A stretch of DNA of 64,000 bases from Lojkania enalia (lineage: Eukaryota; Ascomycota; Dothideomycetes; Pleosporales): contig ML986580.1 of NCBI GenBank assembly GCA_010094045.1, positions 512,059 through 576,058 on the forward strand, in the 5' to 3' direction. The translations under genes were made by a program, and so were the position numbers. Below, one piece after another: positions 33,990 through 47,159 of this stretch. The stretch's first letter is position 1. Every line of letters begins with the position of its first letter. The notes under the pieces are model-generated. The model did no database searches and was not told where the DNA came from. It saw nothing but the letters and a program-made list of their open reading frames with translations.

Positions 33990-36900
33990 ATGCCTTTGAG
34001 GGGCCTCCGACCAAACCGCAGTGAACGAGACCTCAAACGCCGCAGCACCCTCGATCCGACCGGCTTGTTCAAGAGAGGAGAGAAGAGCTCGGATCTCAAC
34101 AAATCGTCTGAGCACCTCGCTGGCGACCGCGGTGCCGTATCCCACGATGGCGGCCGTCAGTCGTGGATGGAGAGCAGCCATGGCCGGCCCCCGTCGCCGC
34201 CCATACAGGAGCACACCCCCAACACGCGACGGTTCAGCATAATGCGATTTCGACATGCTTCAGATTCACAGCTATCGACCAAGGCGAAGGAGCAGGCGGC
34301 GGCGGAGGAAGCACCGCCTGTTCCTGCCATGCCCATGACGAGTATACTTTTCCCCCAATGCCACTATCTCGGATCAGCACTGACGTATGGACTTACAGCG
34401 CCCGCGATTATCACGACCGCCCCGACCATGGTCGACCAGGAGGAGCCGGTTCCGAGAAGACGGGGGAGGCTACAGCAATTCAATCTTCGTAGACGGTCGT
34501 TTGATCCTACGTCGGCCGAGCGCCCCAGCCTCCGGAAGTCGATAGATAAGAAGAATAGCTCTGACATTAAGCGCGGTCCGTTTTCGTTTATGAAAGGCCA
34601 GAATGTTTTGATGGAAGAGCCAGGGAGGCTTTCCACTAGCCAGCGCCGTGAGGTACTTGCTGAGTCTACGCACGAGTCTGCCCAGGAAGGCACATCCTCG
34701 CTGTCGCTCCCCGTCCCTCGAGCCTCCGAGTCTTCTCGCTCCGACGGCAGTTCAACGGGCCACGTCTCCTTTGAACACACAACTAAACCGCCCGCTCCCC
34801 CTAGGACTGGTTCCGGAAGGTTTGGATTCGGTCGACGAAATAAGCAACGTGCATCCTTATTTCCACTACCTATGAAGATCCCTCCTCCAGAGTTCCCAGA
34901 CACTGCCCCCACGACGCCCCGTGCCTCGACGAGTGGAATCAGTTCTGGGTCACCTCACCATTCCCCCGGCGGCGAAAGCCCTCCATTGACTGCTATCGAG
35001 CATCGCCGTTCTCATGACCCGGAAAATGGCACCAAGACTCCGCCAGTATCATCCTCGTCGCAAATGGCCCTTGCTGCAGCGTCCATAAGACTGTCGTCCC
35101 CGGGAGCCGGGTCATTGTTTAGAAACGATTCAACAAAATCCGTTCGCTCATCCCGTTCGTCGCCGAATGCTACTCCGATACGCCTAGCGCTTAGGGGCCG
35201 ATCATCAACTATGGGATCCTTGGGAGGCCAGTCTGATGACATTCCGCCGCCAACCCCGCCGTACGCCACAAGTGGAAGGAACTCAACGTCTACGGTGGGA
35301 AGGAGCAGTTTTAGCAATTTATTTGGACTCAGTGCAAGATTTCGTCAGAATTCTGAGCCGCATTCCCCAAGACATGGCTCACCTGCTCATGGACTAATAG
35401 GCTCCTCGGGATTGTCATCTCACCAAAATTCTCTGAACATTAGCCGTGAAGCTTTGGTGTTGCCTGAACGAGAAGAAGGGGAGACACCGGGCCGTTATCT
35501 GGAAAGGATAGAGGAGAACAACATTCATAAAAGCGCTATCGCCAGTATCCTCACAAAAACTGATGATTCCTTCATGCTTGCGGTTTTACGTAGCTACATG
35601 AGGAGGTTTGCTTTTTTTGGGGATCCACTCGACATGGCAATAAGAAAATTGCTTATGCAGGTAGAGTTGCCAAAAGAAACGCAGCAGATTGATCGTGTGC
35701 TCCAGGGTTTCGCCGATCGCTACCATGAATGCAATCCTGGCATTTATATCAATCCTGGCAAGTCTCTAGACAATCTATATAGGTAGTATCTAACATGTTC
35801 GTAGACAAGGCATACTTTATTTCGTTCTCAGTCGTTATATTGCACACCGATTTCTTCAACAAGAATAACAAGCGGAAGATGCAAAGGACTGACTATATCA
35901 AAAATTCATCCTGTGAAGGAGTGTCTGAGGATGTGCTCGGATGCATATACGACAACATTGTCTACACGCCGTTCATTCACATTGAAGATGAAGTAGACTT
36001 GAAAAATGTTGCCTCTCGGCGAAGTAAAAAGAGCTCCATGCTCAAGGCCCCGATTAACTCAATGAACGACCCGGCCCGAAAGGCAATTCGAGAACCCATC
36101 GATCCTTATACTCTTATTCTTGAAGGAAAACTAGACGCCCTTCGCCCGAATATTAAGGATGTAATGAATTTGGATGATCCTTACAGTTATCTCGGGACGG
36201 CACCCTCCCTTGATACCAAGAACTTGTATAAATATTTTTCAAAATATGGTGTAATACAGATTGTCTCCTCTCGTTCGAGACCGGAAGCATTCATGTCGCA
36301 AGCTGCCCAGGAAAATCCGTTGGAAACCTCTGTCGGTATTGTCGAGATGCCCGTGACGAAAGTCGGAGTGTTATGGAGAAAAGATTCGAAGAAGAAGAAG
36401 GGTCGGTCGCCGTGGCAGGAATGGGGTGCTGTTCTGACCCGTTCCGGTCTTTCGCTATTCAAGAATTCTAGCTGGGCTAAGAATCTAATGCATCAGCACG
36501 ATCAGCACCAAAAACAAGGAAACTCCGGGCCTGTCGTGTTCGGCCCTCCACTCCAAGAGTTCAAGCAGGATCATATGATACCAATGGACCGAGCGGTAGC
36601 ACTTGTCGACAATACGTATAAGAAGCACAAACACGCATTTGTTATGTTTTCGAAAGTTGGGGAGGAAACATTCTTAGCCGATAATGAAAAAGACCTCAAT
36701 GACTGGTTGGGCCTATTGAACTATTCTGCAGCGTTTGAAACATTGGGTGTTAGACCTCGGGGACTTATCGGAGGACTATACGAGGGACAGCGGAACAGAG
36801 GTATTCGGCGACTTGATTCATCTCATTCAGCCAAATCAGTTTCAACAGCAACAGGCGACGTCACCATACAGAGTGGGAAAATCGACAGTCAATTCGCTCA

Positions 36901-38398
36901 ACAGATGATGACCGCTCGCAGGGACTTGATGCAACAGCGGATAGTGGAGTCTGAGGAAAGGTTAACACAAGCAATTAAACAGCTGGAAGGACGTCTGAGA
37001 GATGCAAGGCATCTTCAGATCCTAGCACCTATCCAACCAAAGACTCGAGAGCTAGTCATACACGGTGCGGGTCGTCTTTCCGCAAAGCTAAAATGGGCAC
37101 GCATCGAAATTTGGAGAATGAAGTGTCATCGAGACATCTTGGCACAAGAATTGGAAGAGGAGAAGCAGAATGCCACCGAGCGCCAAGCGCGAATAGATCG
37201 GATCGCAGCAACGTCCCAAACAACGCAACCACAACTTTCGCCTCAGCATTCAAACAGAGCCTCCAAGGCCAGCGGACTGGGGCGACTTAGCTCGAAAGCT
37301 AGCTCCATAACCACTGCGCAGAAACCACCTCTTTCTCCCTCTGCATCCGCACGGCCAGGAACAAAATCTTCCCGAGAAACAGATTTTGGCGACGATGCTT
37401 ACAAAACCCCCCCAGAGACATCCCGCCAATCAAGCCCTAATCAGCCGTCTGGGCATGGTTTCCCTCCCCTCTCATTTAGTCCCCATTCTTCAAATCGTCG
37501 CACATCATTCGCCAGCTCCACCGCTCACTCGCCGAGGCTTATCCCACAGGACCACAGAGCTTCGTTATCCACAACCGGTGACAGGACAATTAGTTCAGAT
37601 ACTGATTCTGACGCTGGCTCGAATTATACAACGCCCCCTTTTCCCAGTGAGAGCGAAAGACCAGAGCCTAAAACACCGGAGCTACCTGCTACGGATGGGT
37701 TACGATTGGAACCCGATTCCGAATCTGAAGCCGACCAGCCTCCAGCTGCTCTCACTGGATCACCAGGATCACGGTCCAAAGTAAGAAGAAGCCTGCACCG
37801 TACGCTTCGAGAGGCCCATGGGAGCTCATCCAATCATCGTCGTAGCCACAAGGGTAGGGATTCTGCCTCAACCGTAGTTAGTGATGATACCCAGGAAAGC
37901 GAGGGTTTATCTCGAGCAAAGGGGAGCTTTACAGTTCATGGCAAGAAGGCGTCTGTCATCACATTTGGTGCCGAGTGGCATAACATGCCAGCAGAAGAGA
38001 GATTGAAGGTCCGAAAGCAAGCTCAAGAAGCCATGGAAGAAGGCGGCACTATTTTTGAAAAAGAAGGAGACGATCAAGCACGGTCCGTTGCAAGTGATGG
38101 TACTTCGACTGTGCTAAGTGCTCCTGCAGTCATCGAACCAGAAGATACCACACCAAGACCTTCCAACGATGTCCGGAAGCAACGTCACGTGTCTTCTCAG
38201 ACCATCACACCCGCAAATTTTCGGGAGACCTCCAACGGGCAGCATATAGATGCCGACGATGGCTCATCGATGAGCGAAATCGAGGAAGAATCACCTACAA
38301 AGGATCACGCTTCGACACAACAGCCAATGAGCGGTAGGGAAGAATCCGATGAGCACGTGGAATTGGCTGTTTCTAAGCCTCAGACAGCCAAAGCATAA
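33990..38398 (+). CDS. SYT1: SEC7-PH guanine-nucleotide exchange factor for Arf (SYT1-like)
   Basis: Activates Arf GTPases at membranes. Exons 33990-35757 and 35805-38398 give 1453 residues. A further 57-nt in-frame intron (34342-34398, GTATAC...TTACAG) is likely and would give 1434. The intron 35758-35804 is GC-AG (GCAAGT donor); splicing joins YINP to DKAYFISFS, the normal SEC7 helix pair. The SEC7 domain runs about 500-700, with the catalytic glutamic finger in ELPKETQQ (E563, unspliced numbering) and VVILHTDFFNKNNKRKMQ. A PH domain follows at about 770-910 (GVLWRKDS, WGAVLTRSGLSLF, LNDWLGLLNY). A coiled coil lies near 960-1060. The N-terminus and C-terminus are long, Ser/Pro-rich and disordered. 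SYT1 versus YEL1 assignment is tentative. Confidence 0.85.
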
Positions 38399-38633
38399 TA
38401 CTCTTTTACCTCTTCTCGCGCTCTACAATTTCATTTGTATCTGCATCTTGGCCTTTGGAAAAAGCAGTGGGTATTTTCACTCCATACCCCTTATCTCTTT
38501 TTACTCCCAAATCATGTAGCGTCTGTGTCACGTGCATTGCATTGCAATATTTTTGGAGCATAACAAGCACTACTAAACAAGACCCATCCGTCCTATATAC
38601 CTTCTCCTTGTTATGGTTTTTTTTTTTTTTTTT
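38399..38633. other. 3' flank of SYT1-like gene
   Basis: Probable 3' UTR, running into a T homopolymer at the edge of the assembly gap. Confidence 0.5.
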
Positions 38634-38743
38634 NNNNNNNNNNNNNNNNNNNNNNNNNNNNNNNNNNNNNNNNNNNNNNNNNNNNNNNNNNNNNNNNNNN
38701 NNNNNNNNNNNNNNNNNNNNNNNNNNNNNNNNNNNNNNNNNNN
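38634..38743. other. Assembly gap (110 N)
   Basis: Run of N directly after about 17 T. The break at a homopolymer suggests a low-complexity tract that the assembler could not cross. True size unknown. Confidence 0.98.
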
Positions 38744-41145
38744 TTCTTGGACACTGGTCTCCGAGAAACGATGCACCCTGCACGCCTTGACACAGCGATG
38801 GCGTTTGTATGTATAGACTTGATATTAGTATTTAGGGCCACGGCGTTGGAAGGAGAAAATGAGGTTCTTGTGTCGAAACTTTTTGATGGATAAAAGGTGT
38901 AGTGGGTGGGCTAGATGATCTTTGGGTTCGATTATGGTGTAGTCTTGGGTTAGGGAATCACCCGGATAGTGGAGTGGGACGGCGCAGTTGTGCTGATCTA
39001 AGAATATACCTATTACTGTGTAGTGTTTGAGATGTTATCTTCACAAATGTGCTTGCGGTTGATGCTTCTTGTGAGACGTACTCGGGTAGTCGTCTATTGA
39101 GACTGAACATCGTCAATCATATCCCAGACAGGTTACTGTAGATGTTGCTTTCGACAGCCACACTGTAGGCCGATGCGGTGCGAGCTAAGAAACTAGAAGA
39201 GACTCCATGTGACAGTGCAGGAATGCTTACAGCAGAAACGACCGAAGGGCTTTGTTGAGAAGGGAGATGGATTCGTCTAGCTATGTGCTATTTATTCTCT
39301 ACCTAGAGCTTAGTATGTTCAGGAACTGTTGTAGCCGATTGTCGCCCCGACATCTTCCATGGATATACTAATGACTCGACTTGTATGGGCTGGCATAACG
39401 TGACCAGCCCCTTTTTATTACGCTTAATTACTGCTTCGTCCTAAGGAATCCACCCGAACAAATTATCATCTACCCACTAAACGACATAGTAGGATTGGGT
39501 AATTCTCCTCTACCTATTAGATCAGCTAACATGGCCAATAGCATAATTCACCAAAGCGATTCATAGAGGGATGCCTGAAGATAGTCCTTGCAACCTTGTA
39601 GAATATTCTAGATATGATAACTTGAGCGTGTGCTCGAATAATACGCAGGCTATGGATCTACATGTCGCCCTTGTGGCTTCCGATTGGGGACTAATGCTCG
39701 ATATGTGAGCACTCAGACCAACAACTTTGAGGGTGGATCGATGTCTGGGTTTCAGGCTCCGATTTCTTTGTCTCGGCATACTTCGAAGAAGTCATATGCT
39801 ACGCAGTCGAGAGGAAGGGGCTTCGCTCCTCTTATGACGACTGCATCGGGAGGAACGGGCTCGGTAGGTCGGTCCCCCAATAGTCCCTTCCTCTATCTAG
39901 AATTATCTCAATCTTAGCACGTACTTTAGGACGGCGGAGGCTATGGATAAACCTAAGCCAGGAGATCCGGATAGTAAGGCAACTGGGCTTAAAAAAAAAA
40001 AAAAAAAAAAGGAAAATCGGACTGTGCTGAGTGCAGGATTGGGATCGGGCATCCTGAAGCTGAATTTAGCGATTTTGGACCAGGTAAGATGGCATAGGAG
40101 GAGGCGGCGTTCGGAGGGGTGAGGAGAGATGGAAGGAGGTTGAAATATAGTTTCATAGCGTGTCTGTGTTTTTAGTCAACGCGCCTCACTTCTCTGGTTC
40201 ACAGAGATGTTGGACTCTGTGGAAAGTATTTTGGGGGATGTAATTTGGGGGTATACTGATAGATTGGGGTTGGTTGAATGGGAAGATATTTCTGCAACAT
40301 TATGATATTCAAAACGGGTTCTGCATTAAAAAATTCCACATTTTCAGATTCTGCTTAAAGCTGGAATTCATAAGAATGGGAATCTTGTATAATAGGTAGA
40401 TGGGAATACAATGAGGGTGTCGGAAATTTGGAAGAAAAAGAGCACCGTTGAAATTATCGCATAACGGCTACGGACTCAGGATATGAACTATACATTTGTG
40501 GCTAGTAAGTTTGAATAGCGCCCAATCTAGAGACTTTAGGTGGCTTCTAAGAATAGACTCTTTTCAATAGTCTACCTAGAAAATCGGCTATTGATATTCA
40601 TACGTATTATTTTTGGCAGTTATTCTCGCCGCCTTCTTTTTTCTCTGTCTAGGCAATATCGGCTGCTTTATCCTCCATAGCCTATTCTCGCAGATCTCTG
40701 GTAATTTTCTTTGCGATCGTCGTACCTATCACTCCAAGAGGTATTAAGGGCGCATTCTATTCGCTAGTCCTCGTATTTGCACGCTTACTACTATGCTCGG
40801 CACTGGCTCCACTTCAGCCTGGACTCTTGGACGATGCGGGAGCAACCCCCTCGCAGCGTGTTCAAAGCTTCTTCTATCATTGTGCTCTACTATTACATCC
40901 TCTTCATTCTATCTTTTGTTTTATTAGGCCTGGTTCAGCCTCACACCCTCCGTTTCTAACGCCTGTCCTATTCGGCCCCTTTCCCCAGGCCGCGGTAAAA
41001 CATCTCGTTTCGGTTAGACCATCCCCCTTACAAGCACGGCCTCAGCTGAACTGATCACGCTGACCGCTATGTGAAACAGACAAGTCTATAAAACACCTTA
41101 ATCGTCCTTTGAAAGGTGATCGGTATAGTTGACCAAAATAAAGGC
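38744..41145. other. Gene-poor stretch, no gene supported
   Basis: 2.4 kb. A plus-strand frame at 39684-39917 (77 residues, Ser/Gly-rich) looks faintly coding but has no recognisable match or partner exon. An A-run of 20 lies at about 39991-40010. AT content rises toward 40.3-40.7 kb. The last 300 bases are CT-rich and probably promoter of the next gene. Confidence 0.4.
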
Positions 41146-41844
41146 ATGGCAGTCACTCGCTTCCTTCTTCTTACTTTCTTCTCTACGTTTTATACTTTCT
41201 CGACAACGCGTGCGGATTGCCGTGTGGATGTCTACAGAGGGTTCTCGTATGACAATTCATACTGTACAAGGGACGAAGACCATGTTGCGAACTTTACTCT
41301 CAAAGCGGGGGCATGCCAAACTTATTTTAACGAATCGCGTGATGCTTCTTTCAGCTTCACCGTTACCGCGCTGTCGGGGGATGTCGAGACCAGTATGCAT
41401 TTCATTCACCGTTCAAGCGCTATAGTTTGACCCGAGTTAGGTTGGAGCTTGATGGATGATATCCCGGATGACGATACTTGCGACGCATCTGACGCTGGGG
41501 ACTTCCATACTTGCATGCAGGCTCGTGCAGCCATCGCTGTTGCTTGCAACGCGAAGGCAGGGTCTCCAGCCTCGTCGAGGACGCCGACAGAGACACCGGC
41601 TAGCAGCACTGAGAGCCCTTCAACTGCGAACCCGACTCTAGAACCGCCAGCTACGACTTCTGTGAATGATCAAACACCGACCTCGGATGCTGCCTCTGTA
41701 AGTAGAAGCGATACAGGTCCCGCCAGCGGCTCTCTGACCAACACACCTCAGCCATCGGATACAGGAAACAGTAGTCCGGGCACGGTGTCATCCGGTTTTG
41801 CCCTTGGTGTCGGCTTTGGAATGGCGTTGTTAGGCTGGTTCTAA
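41146..41844 (+). CDS. Small secreted, probably GPI-anchored protein
   Basis: Family not recognised. Two exons: 41146-41392 and 41441-41844, giving 216 residues. The 48-nt intron is GTATGC...GAGTTAG. Signal peptide: MAVTRFLLLTFF onward, cleavage near residue 22 (TTRA-DC). The mature N-terminal domain has spaced cysteines (DCRVDVY, SYCTRDED, GACQTYF, DDTCDASD, HTCMQ, VACN) that could make disulfides. Then comes a Ser/Thr/Pro-rich linker of about 70 residues. The C-terminus ends in the hydrophobic SSGFALGVGFGMALLGWF without a charged tail, matching a GPI-attachment signal. A cell-wall or surface role is inferred. Start chosen because it gives the signal peptide; an in-frame ATG 30 nt upstream exists. 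Confidence 0.75.
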
Positions 41845-43258
41845 TGACTTTGACTTTGCCAGGATCCACAGCTGGATAAGAATGAGAGTAATTACCTTTG
41901 TAGTGTGACCATGGTTTTTCTGGCAAAAAAAAAAAACGCATAGCGATGGTAGGAGAAGATATTTCCATGTCTAGGTCTAGAATGGCATATTCTAATTCTA
42001 AGTCACTCCCAATGTTTACCTTTTAGCGCACATTTTGTTCGTGACGGTCTCTCGTGGACATGGAGGGAGCATGAGGATGATCTTGTTCGGAATTTGTTCC
42101 GTGCATCTAGAATTCGCAGTTGGCTGTGATGGCAACGTTCCGGGACACTTTTTGAATCGCGAAGCTTTTCTTTAACGTGCTTCTAGTTTCCCCTAGTCCA
42201 TTTCGCCGATTCGACACTCGTTCAGTAGGTTCTTGTTATGATTTGAGTGAATGAGAGACCATAGCTTTGAGAAGGGTAAGCAAATGAATACGGAGCTACA
42301 TTTTCCGGTTGACCTGACTTTTTACTAGCTAGACACGCAACTCTTCCATACATATTTCCCCATTAATGCTGCTTTATGATAGAGAAGGCCGCATATTCTT
42401 GAGTGACAGAAAATTTCGCCATCCAGTAGCTGTCTCCGCAGAGCCTCCTGTTTGGATGAGCGCTGGCAACTAAATCAAAGACCAATACCATGGTTTATGC
42501 AACGTCGTGTCTCGTTTAAGTGGACAAGCCATGGCTCCGCGACTATTTAATATCTAGAAACAGGTACTGGAACATTCACAAAGGGGGCCATTCAATCGCA
42601 CATCTGTGCTAGCATCGTGTAGGATAGTTTGAATCATATTCCGGCGGCATGGTCTCAACATCTCGCTACCATTACTCAAAGGCCGGTGATTGGATAGCAC
42701 ATTGTTGCAGGGCCAGGGGTTGCATGTAATGCTCTCGTAAACGGAAGTTACACAATCGTACAGATCGACGAGGCATGATAATAATATATTCCAAATGTGA
42801 AACTGAGTATTAAGACATTCGACACGAAGGGTTTATCGATATAAAAGTAATGGTATCAGCTGGAGATGCCTCGGAGATTGATCGTCTTCAAAACTTGATT
42901 CTTCTCGTTCTCTTCTATGCTTTCATTTCATTCTAACAGAGTAAATATTGTCTATACCATCCGCTAAGGATTCTTTCCGTATGATAAAGAGTAGTAGATG
43001 TCTTTTGATTTCAAATTCGTCCCGTAGGGTGGCTAAAGCCCCTCATCCCTAATCAATCGCACTAGAATCGTGCCGAGGTTCTTTGGAGCCCTCCGCGTCA
43101 TAGCTCTGCTAATCCCAAGAATCACAACTTCAAGATATATCTACTATAACTAGCCATTCAATAAGAAACAAACATTTGCGAACACTTATCTACAGCTAGG
43201 GATACATCCAATTCGCTCTCGCCAACTCGATTCTACAGATTATCTCCGTATTCTCAAC
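41845..43258. other. Intergenic, AT-rich, no gene supported
   Basis: 1.4 kb with stops in all frames and no recognisable repeat. Confidence 0.5.
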
Positions 43259-44187
43259 ATGGCGCACCACGCCTCGAAAGACGACCTCTCGGTCTCAAAC
43301 CTCTTCAACTTCTCCTCGCATATCGTCCTCGTAACCGGCGGCGCAACTGGCCTCGGCGAAATGGCCGCGCAAGCTTTCGTACAGAACGGCTCCCATGTTA
43401 TCATCGCCTCGAGAAAGGAATCAGAGCTCAGATTGACCGCCGACCGGCTCAACAAGCTCGGCTCGGGGAAATGCGAATATATCATCGCGGATCTAAAAGA
43501 TAAAGCTGGTTGCGAAGCTCTCTGTGCAGAAGTTAAGAAGCGGGTGGATAGATTGACGGTGTTGGTCAATAACACAGGTGTGACGTGGGGAGACGACTAT
43601 TATAATTTTCCAGAGAGTGGGTGGGATAAGTTGATGGCGTTGAATGTTAAGAGTATTTTTTATATGACGGTGGGGCTGGAGCCATTATTGCTGAAGGGTA
43701 CTAGCCCGGATACGCCGAGTAGGGTTATTAATATTGCGAGTATGGCGGGCATTCAAACGAAAGATGTTACGGCGGGGGAGGGCGGCGGATTGTCAAAGCC
43801 GGGACATGGAACTTTTAGCTGTGAGCTTTGGATCATCAATGTTGGGAGATAAAGTGCTGACCCGGTGTAGATGGTCCATCGAAAGCCGCGTGCATACACC
43901 TTACTAAAATGCAAGCCTCGAAACTTGCACCAAAGAACGTTATGGTAAACGTTATCTGCCCTGGCGTATTTCCCTCTCGAATGACGAACTTTGGCTTGGA
44001 TAAATATATGGATACGTTGCTTTCCGGACAGCCTACTGGTCGTATTGGCAAGCCGTCGGACTTTGGAGGTCTTGTGCTATTCTTGAGTAGTGCGGGCAGC
44101 GCACATATGACTGGTAATGTCCTTGAGATTGATGGTAGAAGTAATCTTTCTGGATGGAGGGGGAAGACAAATGAGAGCAAGATCTAG
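43259..44187 (+). CDS. Short-chain dehydrogenase/reductase, classical type
   Basis: NAD(P)(H)-dependent oxidoreductase resembling 3-oxoacyl-ACP reductase/RhlG-like SDRs; substrate unknown. Exons 43259-43820 and 43871-44187 give 292 residues. Cofactor motif TGGATGLG near residue 28. The usual NNAG is NNTG. The catalytic Ser is in NIASMAG. YGPSK gives the catalytic Tyr/Lys and is assembled across the intron. ICPGVFPSRM and SAGSAHMTGNVLEIDGR follow the family. The protein ends ESKI, a weak PTS1-like tripeptide (SKI). It is the last intact gene before the AT-rich block. Confidence 0.88.
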
Positions 44188-47159
44188 TAGTAGGTATTGA
44201 GCCAACACGAATTTTCTTTTTAACTTTACCAAAAAGAGAAAGAGTTCAATTTCCTAAATGGCACAATCGTATTGTTGTTAGAACAATGAACTAGACTATT
44301 AAGTTCTCACAAATGCGCATCTCAAACCTTACAATGCTACACTATAATGCCATCATTCAAATGAGAATGCTGTATTAGGATGTTTTTGTTAAGTCTAACC
44401 GCCGGGACATAATAGCATCGTGGCACAGGTACCAATTTGTGCTCAGTCCTTCTCTTTAGTGCGACTAGGATGCCACTCAGATTATGATGCGGAGAGTAGA
44501 TATTAGCATCATCCGTTGAATTATCCTCTCTCGCGAAAGCTATGGAAAACAAAGGATTAATAAAGCGCTTTTGGGCATTTCGCCGACTTACCAATACCTA
44601 TTTTTTGGTCACTGTCCACCATGTCTAAATGCTTGGCGGAGTTATACCCTTGGTTTCATTGAACAATATTCGGATAACTGCTATTTCACTTCAATATTCC
44701 TACATCCTATGGCTTCTTATACACTGACGCGTTGGAGCGCTACTCCTTGCTAGATGCAATGACAAGACATCTTCCTTATAGACACTCTCTATCCTCTCTG
44801 CTCGCTAAAATCTTACAAGCGCCAACACAAGTAACGAATGTGGTGAGCAAGATTAAACCCTTCTCTAGTCAATCTAATAACGTTTCCCGCAGAGCCAACT
44901 CAAGGCAGCGTAAGCATTGGATACTTCGGCACATGTGTGCATAGCAACAACCGTCATTCAGTGTGTGCTTCGTCATTGAAAAGCTTACCTCTTGAATTTC
45001 GAGAAGCACACAACCCTTATAATATACTGTCTATCATCGACGGTTTCAAGGATACAATACTCTATCCAATCATCTTGTAGGCATCATCCCTCTTTTTTTT
45101 TTGGATAGTTTCCCTGGGGCAAGTCCAGAAAGTGAGCACCGAGGAGTTTCCATCGCCTAGATAGATTACATTTCCGTTTGTAATAGTCGCTAGGGTGGCT
45201 AGCGCTTTCATTTGTGCCAGGGTTTATGGAAACACGAATTAGCGGTTTCTAAGGCCTTCATTCTCAGGAGAACGAGTTTAGCGGCCGTGAATGTGATCGT
45301 AGGTGGTAGAGCGGTTATACTAATGTGGATTTCGGCTTTTTTCCTTGTCAGTTCTTTTGCGGTAGTGATGTCCATTTTGTCCTAGACAAGAGATATGCGA
45401 GAAGATGGGCACCTTTAGCAACCTCGTTCAGAATGGAGCAAACTTCATATTCACCTGCAAGGGACTAAAGTATATGTAGTATTGAACTTACCCAACTATG
45501 GAAATATCATAGATGATCATTAGGTCCCACTTAGTTGGTGTTAGCATCTGTCGCACTGAGCACACTGTGTATACCAATTGAATGTCATGTAATATTACCT
45601 CTGGGACACTTGAGGGTTCTGTTAATATAACATGTAGCGAAATCACAAATCTGAAACTCTGCATCATAGTGGTCGCCCGACTCCTCAAATCCTCTGCCAC
45701 TATTTCCAACTACTAATTTCAAACAAATCCTTCAAGAACCCTAGCAGATGAATGAAGAAAATACCTGCAAGGTCTTTTTGCAAAACATAGAGGCAGTCTG
45801 CGTGACCGATGATGGTAGCTAGAATGAAGGGCTGTCTCAAGGTCTGGATACCACTACGTCTCTGCAACTGAGGAATTCTTTATCTATGAACTCGACGATT
45901 CCCTACAAGGACGCTTTCCCATCAATACAGATTTCAAGAAACTCTTTCTTTGAAGTTTTACAACAAAATCAGTGTCCTCAACAGGAATCACACCATATAT
46001 AACTTTAATGAATTCGCATTCTAGACGATGTTTCAAGATTTCAAATTCCGCCTCGAGAACTCGATATTATTTAGCATACATTTGAATGGCCTACGCCTAA
46101 AATATTTGCCACTCATCTCAATCACGCTAGGATAGAGTAATTGAATTACCTAATTCGGTAAAAAGTTTTATATCTGACACCTTTGTAATTGTTCACTGTG
46201 AACGAAGATCTCGATCATAAACGTCTTTTTAAAAGGACCCTCTGAGACAATATTCTTAGGAGCTTTACCAGGTATATGCTCTAATGGACGGTAACCGGCC
46301 GTCTCTCTGCTTATAAGAACATTTGTCAAGTTCAATAGAGCATGTTTATTTAAAACGAGCTCTTTAAATTGCTACGTACTGTCGGGATAAGGTAATAGGA
46401 GCATTCACATGCTCATTCCGCTTTGTGATCTTCTCGTATTCTGCCAGCAAGCTTCTATACCGTATTGGTAACGATGGGTCTCTGAGATATTTGCCGCACT
46501 AACAAATTTCTCAATAATTACAATCTCTAATAGTGCAGAGAAACTATTTTCTACTAGCTAGTATTCTAAATTCGATAGATTAGGATCTAATTGACATGAA
46601 TGTTGATAGAAATCGTGCAGAGAACCAGTTGAGAAGGATCATAGCCTCAGGAGATTATTGCTTTGATTGATGGGTAAGCATAGAGCAAGTTCATAGCTAT
46701 TGCGAGCATTCTCGCCTCGGCCATGTCGCGGATTCAGAACGGAGCCCTTCGGCTCGATAATCACGAACCTACTCGGAAAGCTAGGATGAAGTTGAAGCAT
46801 ATTCACAAATTGCAAGTAGTAAGGTAAGAATTACAGTATATTAGTTACCTTTTCTATGCTATCCTAAAAGTGAGTAGGGGAACCAATATTAATCTCCAAG
46901 ATTCCTATAACAGAAATAATCGAAGTGTCTTAGGGTTCCAGTCGGAAAGCACTGCTAAATCCATAAAATAGAGATCTATTATGATTGTGATTTACAAAGA
47001 TGTAGGAGTTCCCGATAAACCACAAATAGTTTTCCTACAGATTTTAGTTCAACGTTGAATGAAGCACCTGCCGTAAGACTCCTCTTTTATTTTGTAAAAA
47101 AAGCTGTATCAATGAGTGTGCCTCATTCTTATGGATTGCCTCGATATATGAGAAAAGAT
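44188..47159. other. AT-rich gene-poor block, left part
   Basis: About 3 kb with stops in all frames. Isolated stretches on the minus strand (for example around 45600-46000 and 46680-46760) look like decayed coding sequence but are too broken to name. May be the downstream remains of the decayed GTPase gene. Confidence 0.4.

Noticed and set aside
33966..34256. Frames antisense to the start of the SYT1-like gene
   Set aside because: Shadow of the SEC7 gene N-terminus.
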